A stretch of DNA of 64,000 nucleotides, from assembly GCF_014042015.1 (NCBI RefSeq), contig NZ_CP059493.1:62001-126000 (forward strand), written 5' to 3'. This DNA is from Actinotalea sp. JY-7876. GTDB taxonomy: Bacteria; Actinomycetota; Actinomycetes; Actinomycetales; Cellulomonadaceae. Made by a program: the position numbers and the translations under genes. The notes beneath the pieces are model-generated. The model was not told where the DNA came from, ran no database searches, and saw only the letters and a list, made by a program, of their open reading frames with translations. Positions 8,688 through 15,278 of this stretch are shown here, piece after piece (positions within the stretch are counted from its first letter, which is position 1; each line of letters begins with the position of its first letter).

Positions 8688-9511
8688 GCCTCGCGCCCGA
8701 CACCTTCGCCTGGGTGGCCGACGTCGTCCGCCGCCGCAGCGCGATCCAGCTCGAGCCGGGCAAGGAGTACCTCGTCGAGAGCCGGCTGCTGCCGCTCGCG
8801 CGCGCCGCCGGCGTGGCGGACGTCGACTCCTACGTCCGCCACGTCAGGACCGCCGCCCACCCGGCCGTCGTCGAGGGCGTCGTCGAGGCGCTCACGACGA
8901 ACGAGACCTCCTGGTTCCGCGACGCCCAGCCGTTCACCGCCCTGGCGCAGCACGTGGTGCCCGATCTGGTCGCGGCGCGCGGTGCCGGCGCGGGACCGCT
9001 GCGCGTGTGGTCCGCGGCGTGCTCCAGCGGCCAGGAGCCGTACTCGATCGCGATGGTGCTGGCGGACCTGGTGCCCGCCCTGCCGGTGCGGATCACCGCG
9101 ACGGACCTGTCGCAGCGGATGGTCGAGCGGGCCCGTGCGGGCCGCTACACCCAGCTCGAGGTCAACCGCGGCCTGCCCGCCCCCATGCTCGTCAGGCACT
9201 TCACGCGCGCGGGGACCGAGTGGCAGGTCTCGGCGGCACTGCGCCAGGCCGTGACGGTCGAGAAGCACAACCTCCTCGGGCCTCCTCCCGCCGGGGGGCC
9301 GTTCGACGTCGTCTTCCTGCGCAACGTGCTCATCTACTTCGACCTGGCGACCAAGCGCGACGTGCTGCGCCGCGTGCGCCAGGTCGTGCGGCCGGGCGGC
9401 TACCTGCTGCTCGGCGCGGCCGAGACGACCCTCGGCGTCGACGACGGCTGGGACCGCCTGGGCATCGCCCGCGGCTCCGTCTACAAGCTCGCGGCTCGGA
9501 GGGCAGCATGA
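8684..9511 (+). CDS. cheR: Chemotaxis protein methyltransferase CheR
   Basis: GTG at 8684 overlaps the cheB stop; the product is 275 residues. An N-terminal helical CheR domain (TTNETSWFRD) is followed by the S-adenosylmethionine-binding domain with VWSAACSSGQEPYSIAM and FLRNVLIYFD. It methylates receptor glutamates, opposing CheB. The longer open frame upstream lies inside cheB and is not real coding. The ATGA overlap with the next gene indicates tight coupling. Confidence 0.96.
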   Translation: MSLAPDTFAWVADVVRRRSAIQLEPGKEYLVESRLLPLARAAGVADVDSYVRHVRTAAHPAVVEGVVEALTTNETSWFRDAQPFTALAQHVVPDLVAARGAGAGPLRVWSAACSSGQEPYSIAMVLADLVPALPVRITATDLSQRMVERARAGRYTQLEVNRGLPAPMLVRHFTRAGTEWQVSAALRQAVTVEKHNLLGPPPAGGPFDVVFLRNVLIYFDLATKRDVLRRVRQVVRPGGYLLLGAAETTLGVDDGWDRLGIARGSVYKLAARRAA

Positions 9512-9891
9512 GGGCACTGGTGATCGACGACTCGCGCGTCATGCGACGCATCGTCTCCGCGTCGCTGCATCCGCTGGGCTTCGAGACCGTGGAGGCCGGG
9601 GACGGCCGCGCGGCGCTCGACGTGCTCGAGGCGGGCACGCCCGTGGACCTGTGCTGCATCGACTGGAACATGCCGGTCATGGACGGGCTGCAGTTCGTCA
9701 CGGCGGTCCGGGCCAACCGCGCGTGGCGCGACGTGACGCTCATGATGGTCACGACCGAGAGCGAGCACGGCCAGATCGTGCGGGCGCTGGCGGCCGGGGC
9801 GCACGAGTACGTCATCAAGCCGTTCACCCCCGACGCGATCCGGGCCAAGCTGGAGCTTCTCGGGCTCGTCCGGCAGGAGGAGCTCTCATGA
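9508..9891 (+). CDS. cheY: Single-domain response regulator, CheY-like (first copy)
   Basis: A 127-residue stand-alone receiver: MRALVIDDSRVMRRIV with the acidic pair, phospho-Asp in CCIDWNMPVMDG, Thr in MVTTESEH and Lys in YVIKPFTPDA. There is no output domain, so it most likely acts by binding the flagellar switch. It starts in the cheR stop codon and overlaps the following CheX-like gene by four bases. Confidence 0.93.
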   Translation: MRALVIDDSRVMRRIVSASLHPLGFETVEAGDGRAALDVLEAGTPVDLCCIDWNMPVMDGLQFVTAVRANRAWRDVTLMMVTTESEHGQIVRALAAGAHEYVIKPFTPDAIRAKLELLGLVRQEELS

Positions 9892-10352
9892 CCGCCGCCG
9901 ACCTCGGCCTGGTCGGGGACGCCGACCCCGTGCTGGCGATCGCCGAGGAGGTCTTCGCGGCCATGGTCGACGGCGAGCCGGGCGGTGTGCGCCCCTGGGC
10001 CGGCGACGCCCCGGCACTCGAGCACGGGATCCACGCGTGGGTCGACGTCCACGGGACGCACGCGAGCCGGGTGCTGCTGAGCACCGAGGAGGAGACGGCC
10101 GCGCTGCTCACGCGCGCCCTGCTCGCGATGGGGCCCGCGGAGTCCGTGGCGGACGAGGACCTGGTCGATGCCCTGGGGGAGGTCGCCAACGTCGTCGGCG
10201 GCAACGTCAAGGCGCTGGTGGCGGACCCGCGGGCGCTCGGCCTGCCCGTCGTCGACCGGGTGCGACCCGCCGCGTCCGGCGACCTGCTGCACCTGCTGAA
10301 CCTGGAGTGGCGCGGGCGCCCGCTCGAGGTGGCGCTGTGGACGCTGACGTGA
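9888..10352 (+). CDS. CheX-like CheY phosphatase (first copy)
   Basis: The 154-residue protein contains DALGEVANVVGGNVKALV, in which Glu-x-x-Asn matches the catalytic pair of CheC/CheX/FliY phosphatases that dephosphorylate CheY. An alpha/beta CheX-type fold is plausible. Only one such motif is present (CheX-like rather than two-site CheC). Translational coupling (ATGA) to the first CheY suggests that this CheY is its partner. Family call is good; activity is inferred. Confidence 0.8.
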   Translation: MTAADLGLVGDADPVLAIAEEVFAAMVDGEPGGVRPWAGDAPALEHGIHAWVDVHGTHASRVLLSTEEETAALLTRALLAMGPAESVADEDLVDALGEVANVVGGNVKALVADPRALGLPVVDRVRPAASGDLLHLLNLEWRGRPLEVALWTLT

Positions 10353-10431
10353 CCGCGCCCGTCCCGCCCCCGGCCGGGCAGCGACGCCCCGGTGAACCGA
10401 CCAGAACGACCGATCGACCGAGGTGGTACCG

Positions 10432-10791
10432 ATGAGAGTCCTCGTGACCGACGACAGCCGCGTGATGCGCCAGATCGTGATCCGCACGTTGCGGCAGGCC
10501 GGCTTCGAGTGGGAGGTCCTCGAGGCGCCCGACGGCGCCGCCGGGCTCGCGGTCGTGCGTGAGCAGGACCCGGACCTCGTGCTCTCGGACTGGAACATGC
10601 CCGAGATGACGGGCATCGAGCTGCTGCGGGCGATGCGCGGGGCGGGCATCGACACGCCGTTCGGCTTCGTGACCTCCGAGGGCTCCGCGGAGATGCGCGC
10701 GCAGGCGGAGGCCGAGGGCGCCCTGTTCCTCATCGCCAAGCCGTTCAGCGCCGAGGTCTTCCGCGACACGATCGAGCCGTTCCTCGCATGA
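10432..10791 (+). CDS. Single-domain response regulator, CheY-like (second copy)
   Basis: A 119-residue receiver domain: MRVLVTDDSRVMRQIVI, phospho-Asp in VLSDWNMPEMTG, Thr/Ser in FVTSEGS and Lys in LIAKPFSAEV. ATG 10432 is preferred over GTG 10423 because GAGG lies 9 bases upstream. An 80-base gap separates it from the first CheX-like gene. It is coupled by ATGA to a second CheX-like gene, repeating the CheY-phosphatase pairing. Confidence 0.92.
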   Translation: MRVLVTDDSRVMRQIVIRTLRQAGFEWEVLEAPDGAAGLAVVREQDPDLVLSDWNMPEMTGIELLRAMRGAGIDTPFGFVTSEGSAEMRAQAEAEGALFLIAKPFSAEVFRDTIEPFLA

Positions 10792-11279
10792 GCGCCGCGA
10801 CCAGCCCGCTGCCCGCCGCGCTCGACGTCCGGGAGCTGCTCGAGGGCCTGCTCGGCCGCGACGTCGTGGCGCGCGTCGGGGCCGCTCCGGTGGACCCGCT
10901 CGCGCCGGGGGGCGCGCTCGTCGCCGCCTACGTCGACGACACGCTCGGCCTGCGCGCGATCGTGCTCATGGACCTGCCCCTCGCGGCGCGGGCGGGCGTC
11001 GCGATCGCGCTGATGCCCGCTGCCGCGGCGGACGACGTCCTCGCCTCCGGGCTCCTCACGCCGGCGCTCTACGACAACGCCGCGGAGATCCTCAACATCA
11101 TGGCGTCGCTGTTCAACCTCGACGGCGCGCCCCACGTGCGGCTCTACGAGGCGTACGCGCCGCGCGAGGTGCTGCCCGCCGATGTGCGGACGTGGACGCT
11201 GGCGTACGTCCCCCGGCTCGACATGGCGGTCGACATCGCCGGCTACGGCACCGGCCGCCTCTCGCTCCTCACCGTCTGA
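10788..11279 (+). CDS. CheX/CheC-like protein (second copy, divergent)
   Basis: A 163-residue protein with YDNAAEILNIMASLFN in its second half; Glu-Ile-Leu-Asn fits the Glu-x-x-Asn phosphatase signature. The rest has little obvious similarity to the first copy. Its position directly after a CheY, with ATGA overlap, supports a role as that regulator's phosphatase or partner. It is the last gene of the + strand cluster. Confidence 0.65.
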   Translation: MSAATSPLPAALDVRELLEGLLGRDVVARVGAAPVDPLAPGGALVAAYVDDTLGLRAIVLMDLPLAARAGVAIALMPAAAADDVLASGLLTPALYDNAAEILNIMASLFNLDGAPHVRLYEAYAPREVLPADVRTWTLAYVPRLDMAVDIAGYGTGRLSLLTV

Positions 11280-11301
11280 CGCCCTGCGCCGAGAGGCGTC
11301 A
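11277..11301. terminator. Convergent stop-codon hairpin
   Basis: TGACGCC (11277-11283) pairs with GGCGTCA (11295-11301) with an 11-base loop. The two arms contain the stop codons of the converging genes. No T-tract follows on either strand, so it is a weak or factor-assisted bidirectional terminator at best. Confidence 0.4.
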
Positions 11302-11940
11302 GTGCGTCGGGTGGTAGCCCCAGTGCCAGGGCTCGCGCGGGGTGTCCTCGACGAAGCCGTACGTCCCGGCGTTGGTGCGCATCCACGCCTGGGCGGCGGC
11401 GTCGAGCTTGAGGTCCGCCGCCACGCCCCAGCCGTGCATGCTCGTTCCCGGTGCGGCCGCGAGCCCGCCCTGGGAGTAGAGGCCCTTGCGTGCGACCAGG
11501 TCCTCCTGCGAGGCGAGGGTCCGGTAGGTGTCGGTGACCCCGATCGTGACGCCGTCGCGCGCCGCCGCCGCCCGCATCGCCTCGAGCGAACGCGCGGCCG
11601 GGGCCCACATCCGGTGGCCGGACACGCCGTCGACCGCGCTGAGCGCCTCGGCCGGGACGGTGCCGTTGCCGTGGTGCCGCAGCTCGAGCGGCACGCCCTT
11701 CGCGTCGACCAGCGCCTTGCCGCCGCCGACGCCGGCCGCGGTGGTGCCCCCGCGGGAGACCTCCGCGGCGAGGGCCTGCTCGAAGGTGCCCGACGTCGTG
11801 CCGGTCGTGCCCGTGGTCGTGCCCGGCGGCGTCGCGGCGGGGCCGCCGAGCACCCCTCCCGGGGCGCGCCCGTAGCCGAGCGCCGCGAGGCGGCTCTCGA
11901 TCTCCCCCATGCGCTGGCCCACGGCGGCGACTGCCTCCAC
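11299..11940 (-). CDS. M15-family peptidase (D-Ala-D-Ala carboxypeptidase type)
   Basis: The zinc-peptidase domain occupies the C-terminal half, with the VanY-type motifs GTSMHGWGVAADL and PWHWGYHP. An N-terminal heptad-like stretch (GEIESRLAALGYG) and a Gly/Thr-rich linker precede it. GTG 11940 is chosen because GGAGGAGG lies four bases upstream; a longer frame to 11967 would start at the predicted -10 element. No signal peptide is obvious, so export may be by the flagellar apparatus or unconventional. With a FliA-type promoter, a role in opening peptidoglycan for the flagellum is inferred. Confidence 0.85.
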   Translation of the reverse strand: MEAVAAVGQRMGEIESRLAALGYGRAPGGVLGGPAATPPGTTTGTTGTTSGTFEQALAAEVSRGGTTAAGVGGGKALVDAKGVPLELRHHGNGTVPAEALSAVDGVSGHRMWAPAARSLEAMRAAAARDGVTIGVTDTYRTLASQEDLVARKGLYSQGGLAAAPGTSMHGWGVAADLKLDAAAQAWMRTNAGTYGFVEDTPREPWHWGYHPTH

Positions 11941-11967
11941 CACGCCTCCTCCGGTCGTCCCGCCCAC

Positions 11968-11995
11968 CTATCGGCGGGAACTCGGCCGGGATGAG
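11968..11995 (-). promoter_or_regulatory. Predicted FliA promoter of the M15 peptidase
   Basis: On the minus strand CTCA (11995-11992), 16 bases, GCCGATAG (11975-11968). This is the best of the three FliA-like sites, with seven of eight bases of the classical GCCGATAA -10. It starts transcription about 20 bases upstream of GTG 11940. Confidence 0.55.
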
Positions 11996-12100
11996 CGTCC
12001 TGGCCCGGGATCCGGGCCGCGACACGCCGCGCGGTGGGTGAAACGGCTCCCCTGAACGGGTGATGATGGTCCCGCGTCGCCGCCGGGGAGGCCTACTGTC

Positions 12101-12187
12101 GACCCGACAGCGAAAAGGCAAACCCGTCGCGAGGCGGGGACGCAAAACCACGGGACCCCGCAGGGGTCAGCCGGGTCACCGAACGAG
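12101..12187 (+). promoter_or_regulatory. Cyclic-di-GMP-I (GEMM-I) riboswitch aptamer
   Basis: Conserved pieces occur in the right order: GGCAAACC (12117-12124); a stem CCCGTC/GGCGGG closed by a GCGA (GNRA) tetraloop (12129-12132); GACGCAAAACC (12139-12149); a second stem GACCCC-GCA-GGGGTC (12154-12168); and CCGGGTCACCGA (12171-12182). The GG pair of GGCAAACC is kept, which favours cyclic di-GMP over the cGAMP-type variant. GACCC (12101-12105) can pair with GGGTC (12173-12177), and a competing hairpin CTGTCG/CGACAG (12096-12110) overlaps it. TACTGT at 12094-12099 could be a -10. The aptamer ends about 15 bases before a 49-codon ORF, so translational control is likely. Confidence 0.75.
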
Positions 12188-12198
12188 AGCGGGCCCCC

Positions 12199-12348
12199 AT
12201 GAACGACCACGGCAACGCCGCCGCACCGTCGCTCGAGGACGTCGACGTCGCGGTCCCCCCGCAGGTCCTCGCCCGCTGGGCCGCGATCGCGGGCGAGCGC
12301 GCGTGCTTCAACGCCCTGCTGCCGAGCCAGCCGATCCGCTCGGTCTGA
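12199..12348 (+). CDS. 49-residue protein under riboswitch control, function unknown
   Basis: ATG 12199 opens 49 codons directly after the aptamer. The product starts MNDHGNAAAPSLEDVDVAVP and ends ACFNALLPSQPIRSV; it has one Trp and one Cys, no signal peptide and no transmembrane helix, and a short helical centre (PQVLARWAAIAGERACF). It resembles no family I recognise. GAGAGCGGG just upstream is a weak ribosome-binding site that the aptamer's 3' end could mask. Codon usage (nearly all G/C third positions) supports coding. Confidence 0.6.
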   Translation: MNDHGNAAAPSLEDVDVAVPPQVLARWAAIAGERACFNALLPSQPIRSV

Positions 12349-12362
12349 CGCCCGCGCTCCGA

Positions 12363-12379
12363 CGCCCGCCTCCCGGGCG
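12363..12379. terminator. Hairpin between the riboswitch ORF and the converging lipoprotein gene
   Basis: CGCCCG (12363-12368) and CGGGCG (12374-12379) form a 6-bp stem with a 5-base loop in the 36-base convergent gap. No T-tract is present. Confidence 0.3.
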
Positions 12380-12384
12380 CGGCC

Positions 12385-14166
12385 TCACTGGTAGGTGACG
12401 AGCTCCGGCACGGGCTGCACCGCGTACGTCTGGTCGGGCGCGAGCATCGGGACGTCCTCGTCGATGAAGTTCTTCCAGCCCCAGGTGAGGCCGGCGGGCG
12501 CCCCCTGCTGCAGCGAGCCCCACGTCCCCGCCTTCGCGGGCTGGCTGCCCTGCCCGTCGACGTGGATCATCACCGACAGCTCCGGGTAGGACGTCGCCAC
12601 CGTCTCGCGCGCCTGGATCATGCGGTGGCTGAACTGGTGCAGCACGAACAGCTTCTGCGGCAGCGCGTGCGTGCGCGTGAGCTCCGCGAGCCAGGCCCCG
12701 GTGGCGTTGACCTCGTCGGCGTGCACGGAGCCGATCTGCCGCAGGTGCACCTGGTCGGGCGCGAGGCGCCACTCCGGGTCGAGCGCGAGGCCCACGTTCG
12801 GGTACCGCAGCAGGGGCTCGTACTGCTGCGCCTGCGTGAGGAAGTCCGTCCGGCCGGGCTGGAGGTCGATGACCACGTAGACGCCGGCGTCCCGGGCGGC
12901 CTCCACCCACGGCACGAACGACTCGACGGGCAGCTCGTTGCTGTAGTTGCCGTCCGGTCCGGCGCCGGCCGACGCGACGGTGACGATGATCTCGAACGCG
13001 GGTACGACGACGTCGGCGGTCAGCGGCTGGTAGGAGGCCGCGAGGCCCTGGGCGCGCGCGATGCTCGCGGGCACGTCCTGCTCGCCGAGGATGCCGAGCG
13101 CGGCGAAGTGCGGCGTCCCGTACATCGCCACCAGGCGCCGCCCCGGGAACAGGACCTGCCCACCGCCGGGGAGCTCGACGCCCGTCGCGGCGGTCGCCAC
13201 GCGCCAGCCCAGGTCCGGCGCCGTGCCGAACGCGGCGCCGAGCGCGACGGTCGACGTCGGCTGCGCGGCCGCGACGCCCTGCACGGCGGCGCTCGTCGCC
13301 CTGGGGTCGCCTCCGGGCACGACGACGACCGGGACCCCCGCGGCCCGCGCGGTCGCGACCGCGGCGAGGTCGCCGGCGTCCCCGGTCGTGAGCAGGAGGC
13401 CACCGGGGGGTGCGTCGGCCCGCTCCGTGAGCGGGAGCCGCTGGACGACCTCCTCCGAGGCGGCCTCCCCGCCGCCCGCGGACGACGTCGCGCTGCTCGG
13501 GCCGGACGCGGCCTGGTCGTCCTGCTCGTCCGTCCGCTCGTCTTCCGTGCCCTCGTCCGTGCCGCCGTCCGTGTCCTCGTCCGTCGGCGCCTGGGTCGCG
13601 ACGGACGCGGGGTCGAGGGCGGCGACGGCCGCGACCTCGCCGCCCGGCGCGGGAGCCGGGACGGGCAGCGCCGGGACGCGCAGCACGTCGTCGGCGCGCG
13701 CCGGGTCCGTCGCCGCCTCGACGATCACCGGGACGTCGAGGCCGCCGTCGCGGACGTCGTCCCGCCCGAGGCCGCCCGCGATCAGCACGGCCTCGACGCC
13801 GAGCCGCTCGAGCTCTGCCGCGGTCGCGTCCGGCACCGTCGAGCCGTCGGTGAGCAGCAGGGGCACTCCCAGCGAGACCGCCGCGGCGCTCGCCTCCAGC
13901 TGCCCGGCGACGTCGCCCGCGGGCACGACGACGGCGACGGCGGCCTCGGCGAAGAACGCGGCGCTCGTGCCGGCGGCGCGCGTGGCGGCGTCGGTGCTGT
14001 CGAGCACGGTGACCGGCTCGCCGGGCAGCCGCACGGCGGGGGAGTGCACCGCCTCGGGCGTCGGCGTCGGGGCGGGCGTGCCACCCTGCGGCCCGGGCGC
14101 CGGGGTGCAGGCGACCAGCAGGGCGCTCGTGAGGGCGAGAGCCGCCACGACCGTCGTCGCGCGCAT
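12385..14166 (-). CDS. Large secreted lipoprotein, cell-wall-binding-repeat-like
   Basis: The start is placed at the ATG (14166) that gives a lipoprotein signal, MRATTVVAALALTSALLVAC, with GGAAGG five bases upstream; the longer open frame lacks a signal. The 593-residue product has a Pro/Thr-rich stretch after the lipid-anchored Cys. Several segments resemble cell-wall-binding repeat type 2 units (EPVTVLDSTDAATRAAGTSA, GVPLLLTDGSTVPDATAAEL, VEAVLIAGGLG), interrupted by an acidic Asp/Glu/Thr-rich linker. A globular C-terminal domain of about 280 residues (from AAQPTSTVALGAAFG) includes YVVIDLQPGRTDFL and LALDPEW. Surface location is clear; function is unknown. Confidence 0.7.
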   Translation of the reverse strand: MRATTVVAALALTSALLVACTPAPGPQGGTPAPTPTPEAVHSPAVRLPGEPVTVLDSTDAATRAAGTSAAFFAEAAVAVVVPAGDVAGQLEASAAAVSLGVPLLLTDGSTVPDATAAELERLGVEAVLIAGGLGRDDVRDGGLDVPVIVEAATDPARADDVLRVPALPVPAPAPGGEVAAVAALDPASVATQAPTDEDTDGGTDEGTEDERTDEQDDQAASGPSSATSSAGGGEAASEEVVQRLPLTERADAPPGGLLLTTGDAGDLAAVATARAAGVPVVVVPGGDPRATSAAVQGVAAAQPTSTVALGAAFGTAPDLGWRVATAATGVELPGGGQVLFPGRRLVAMYGTPHFAALGILGEQDVPASIARAQGLAASYQPLTADVVVPAFEIIVTVASAGAGPDGNYSNELPVESFVPWVEAARDAGVYVVIDLQPGRTDFLTQAQQYEPLLRYPNVGLALDPEWRLAPDQVHLRQIGSVHADEVNATGAWLAELTRTHALPQKLFVLHQFSHRMIQARETVATSYPELSVMIHVDGQGSQPAKAGTWGSLQQGAPAGLTWGWKNFIDEDVPMLAPDQTYAVQPVPELVTYQ

Positions 14167-14315
14167 CGAGACCTTCCGTCCGGGGGATGTGCCGGACGGC
14201 TGCCGCCCGCCCGGTCGCTGCCCCGACCATAACGCCGCCCACCCACCACCCGACGCCCACCGCCGGCCACCCACCGCCGGCGCCACCGAACCACCCAGCC
14301 CCACCCCACTCAGCC

Positions 14316-14387
14316 GCCGAGCACGTCCGTTCGACGCGAGCACGTCCTGCCCGACGGACGTGCTGGGTGGGTTCGGACGTGCTCGGC
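14316..14387. repeat. Nested palindrome with four AGCACGTCC sites
   Basis: GCCGAGCACGTCCG (14316-14329) is the exact inverse of 14374-14387. Inside it GAGCACGTCC (14338-14347) is inverted at 14355-14364. The four half-sites are almost symmetrically placed (gaps of 8 and 9 bases). It lies about 50 bases upstream of the promoter at 14440, so it could be an operator, a cruciform, or the terminator of something unseen. Confidence 0.6.
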
Positions 14388-14439
14388 GTGCGGTGGGTGG
14401 GGACGGTGGTGGGGACGGCGTGGAGCGCCGGGAAAGTGC

Positions 14440-14469
14440 TTGGCAGGGGTGCGGGGGCGGACGTACCGT
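14440..14469 (+). promoter_or_regulatory. Sigma-A-type promoter
   Basis: TTGGCA (14440-14445), 18-base spacer, TACCGT (14464-14469; fits TANNNT). The predicted start is about 14476, just before GGAGAGGAGG and a 12-codon ORF. This is one of the better -35/-10 pairs in the window. Confidence 0.5.
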
Positions 14470-14475
14470 CGGGGG

Positions 14476-14690
14476 ACACGGGAGAGGAGGTGGTCCAGAA
14501 GATGATTTCTCTTCGGACGCGTGAGGTGACTGCCCGCTAGTCGCCCGAGCAGATCGGACGGATTGCCTCCGGTCCCGAGCCGCCGAGCGGCAGCGAGACC
14601 CAGGCAGTCACCGCAGCCCGTGGGGGCCGTGCATCGTCCAGCACGGCGGCCGGCCGACAAGGCCCGCGACCCACGGGCTGTTCCGTGCCC
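14476..14690 (+). ncRNA. Candidate structured small RNA with an internal short ORF
   Basis: Three strong structures follow the promoter. GGTGACTGCC (14525-14534, the end of the short ORF) pairs perfectly with GGCAGTCACC (14603-14612). This encloses a hairpin (14571-14600) with GGTC/GACC and CCGC/GCGG helices. Then CAGCCCGTGGG (14614-14624) pairs perfectly with 14670-14680, enclosing GCCGTGC/GCACGGC (14626-14632/14641-14647). The next gene is on the other strand, so this is not a normal leader. No known RNA family is recognised. The 3' end is a guess. Confidence 0.45.
14502..14540 (+). CDS. 12-codon ORF (possible leader peptide)
   Basis: ATG 14502 with GGAGAGGAGG 11 bases upstream encodes MISLRTREVTAR and ends in TAG. 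The last codons form one arm of a perfect 10-bp stem with 14603-14612, so translation would change RNA folding as in attenuation leaders. There is no obvious run of regulatory codons apart from three Arg. Expression is inferred. Confidence 0.35.
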   Translation: MISLRTREVTAR

Positions 14691-14767
14691 GGACCCGCCC
14701 GGGCCTGACCCGGACCGCCCCAGACCCCGCCGGCCTCGGACCCCGCCGGCCGCAGACCCCGCCGGCC

Positions 14768-15211
14768 TCAGACCCGGGCGAACGGCGCGAGCGCGGCCCG
14801 CCCCAGCGCCGCCGACGCCCCGAGCATCGCGGCGAGGATGTTGGCGAACGACGGCCCGCCCACGAGGAACCCGCCGACGGCGCCGACGACGATGCCGAGC
14901 GCCCCGAACGCGAGGACGTGCAGCGACTGGCTGCGCACACGCCGCAGCAGCCACCCGATGCCGAAGGCGAGCGTCGGCCCGACGACGAGGATCGCGAGCG
15001 CGGCGAACCCCCCGATGAGCAGCGCGAGCCGGGCCGGCGTGGCCTCGATCCCCGCGGCGTCCAGCTCTCCCGCGGGCGCGGCCGAGAGCACCGTGTACAC
15101 GAGCCCCATGAAGACGAGCGCGGTCACGACGCAGCCGGCGAAGACCCCGAGCACGCCGAAGCTCACCGCCCACGGCTCCTTGGGGCGGGTGATGCGGGGG
15201 TCCTCCATCAT
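14768..15211 (-). CDS. Small integral membrane protein, unknown function
   Basis: Starting at the tandem ATG (15211) the 147-residue product begins MMEDPRITRPKEPWAVSFG. It has four likely membrane helices, including VLGVFAGCVVTALVFMGLVY, LALLIGGFAALAILVVGPTLAFG, VLAFGALGIVVGAVGGFLVG and ANILAAMLGASAALG. I do not recognise a family. The longer frame upstream overlaps the divergent phosphatase start and is unlikely. It is divergent from the phosphatase gene with a 67-base gap. Confidence 0.65.
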   Translation of the reverse strand: MMEDPRITRPKEPWAVSFGVLGVFAGCVVTALVFMGLVYTVLSAAPAGELDAAGIEATPARLALLIGGFAALAILVVGPTLAFGIGWLLRRVRSQSLHVLAFGALGIVVGAVGGFLVGGPSFANILAAMLGASAALGRAALAPFARV

Positions 15212-15278
15212 GGGGAGCACTCTAGGAGCACGCCTGGGACGAGCGGCGGCGACGCGGCAGGCGGTCGACAATGGGTCG

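Noticed and set aside
10353-10431. FliA promoter before the second cheY
   Set aside because: ACCGATCG occurs but without CTCA 16 bases upstream.
12101-12187. cGAMP-type (GEMM-Ib) variant of the riboswitch
   Set aside because: The GG of GGCAAACC is intact; the change that confers cGAMP preference is not seen, so cyclic di-GMP is the simpler call.
14187-14540. 117-codon frame ending in the 12-codon ORF
   Set aside because: Reads through palindromes and Pro/His-rich low complexity; only the last 12 codons have a proper ribosome-binding site.
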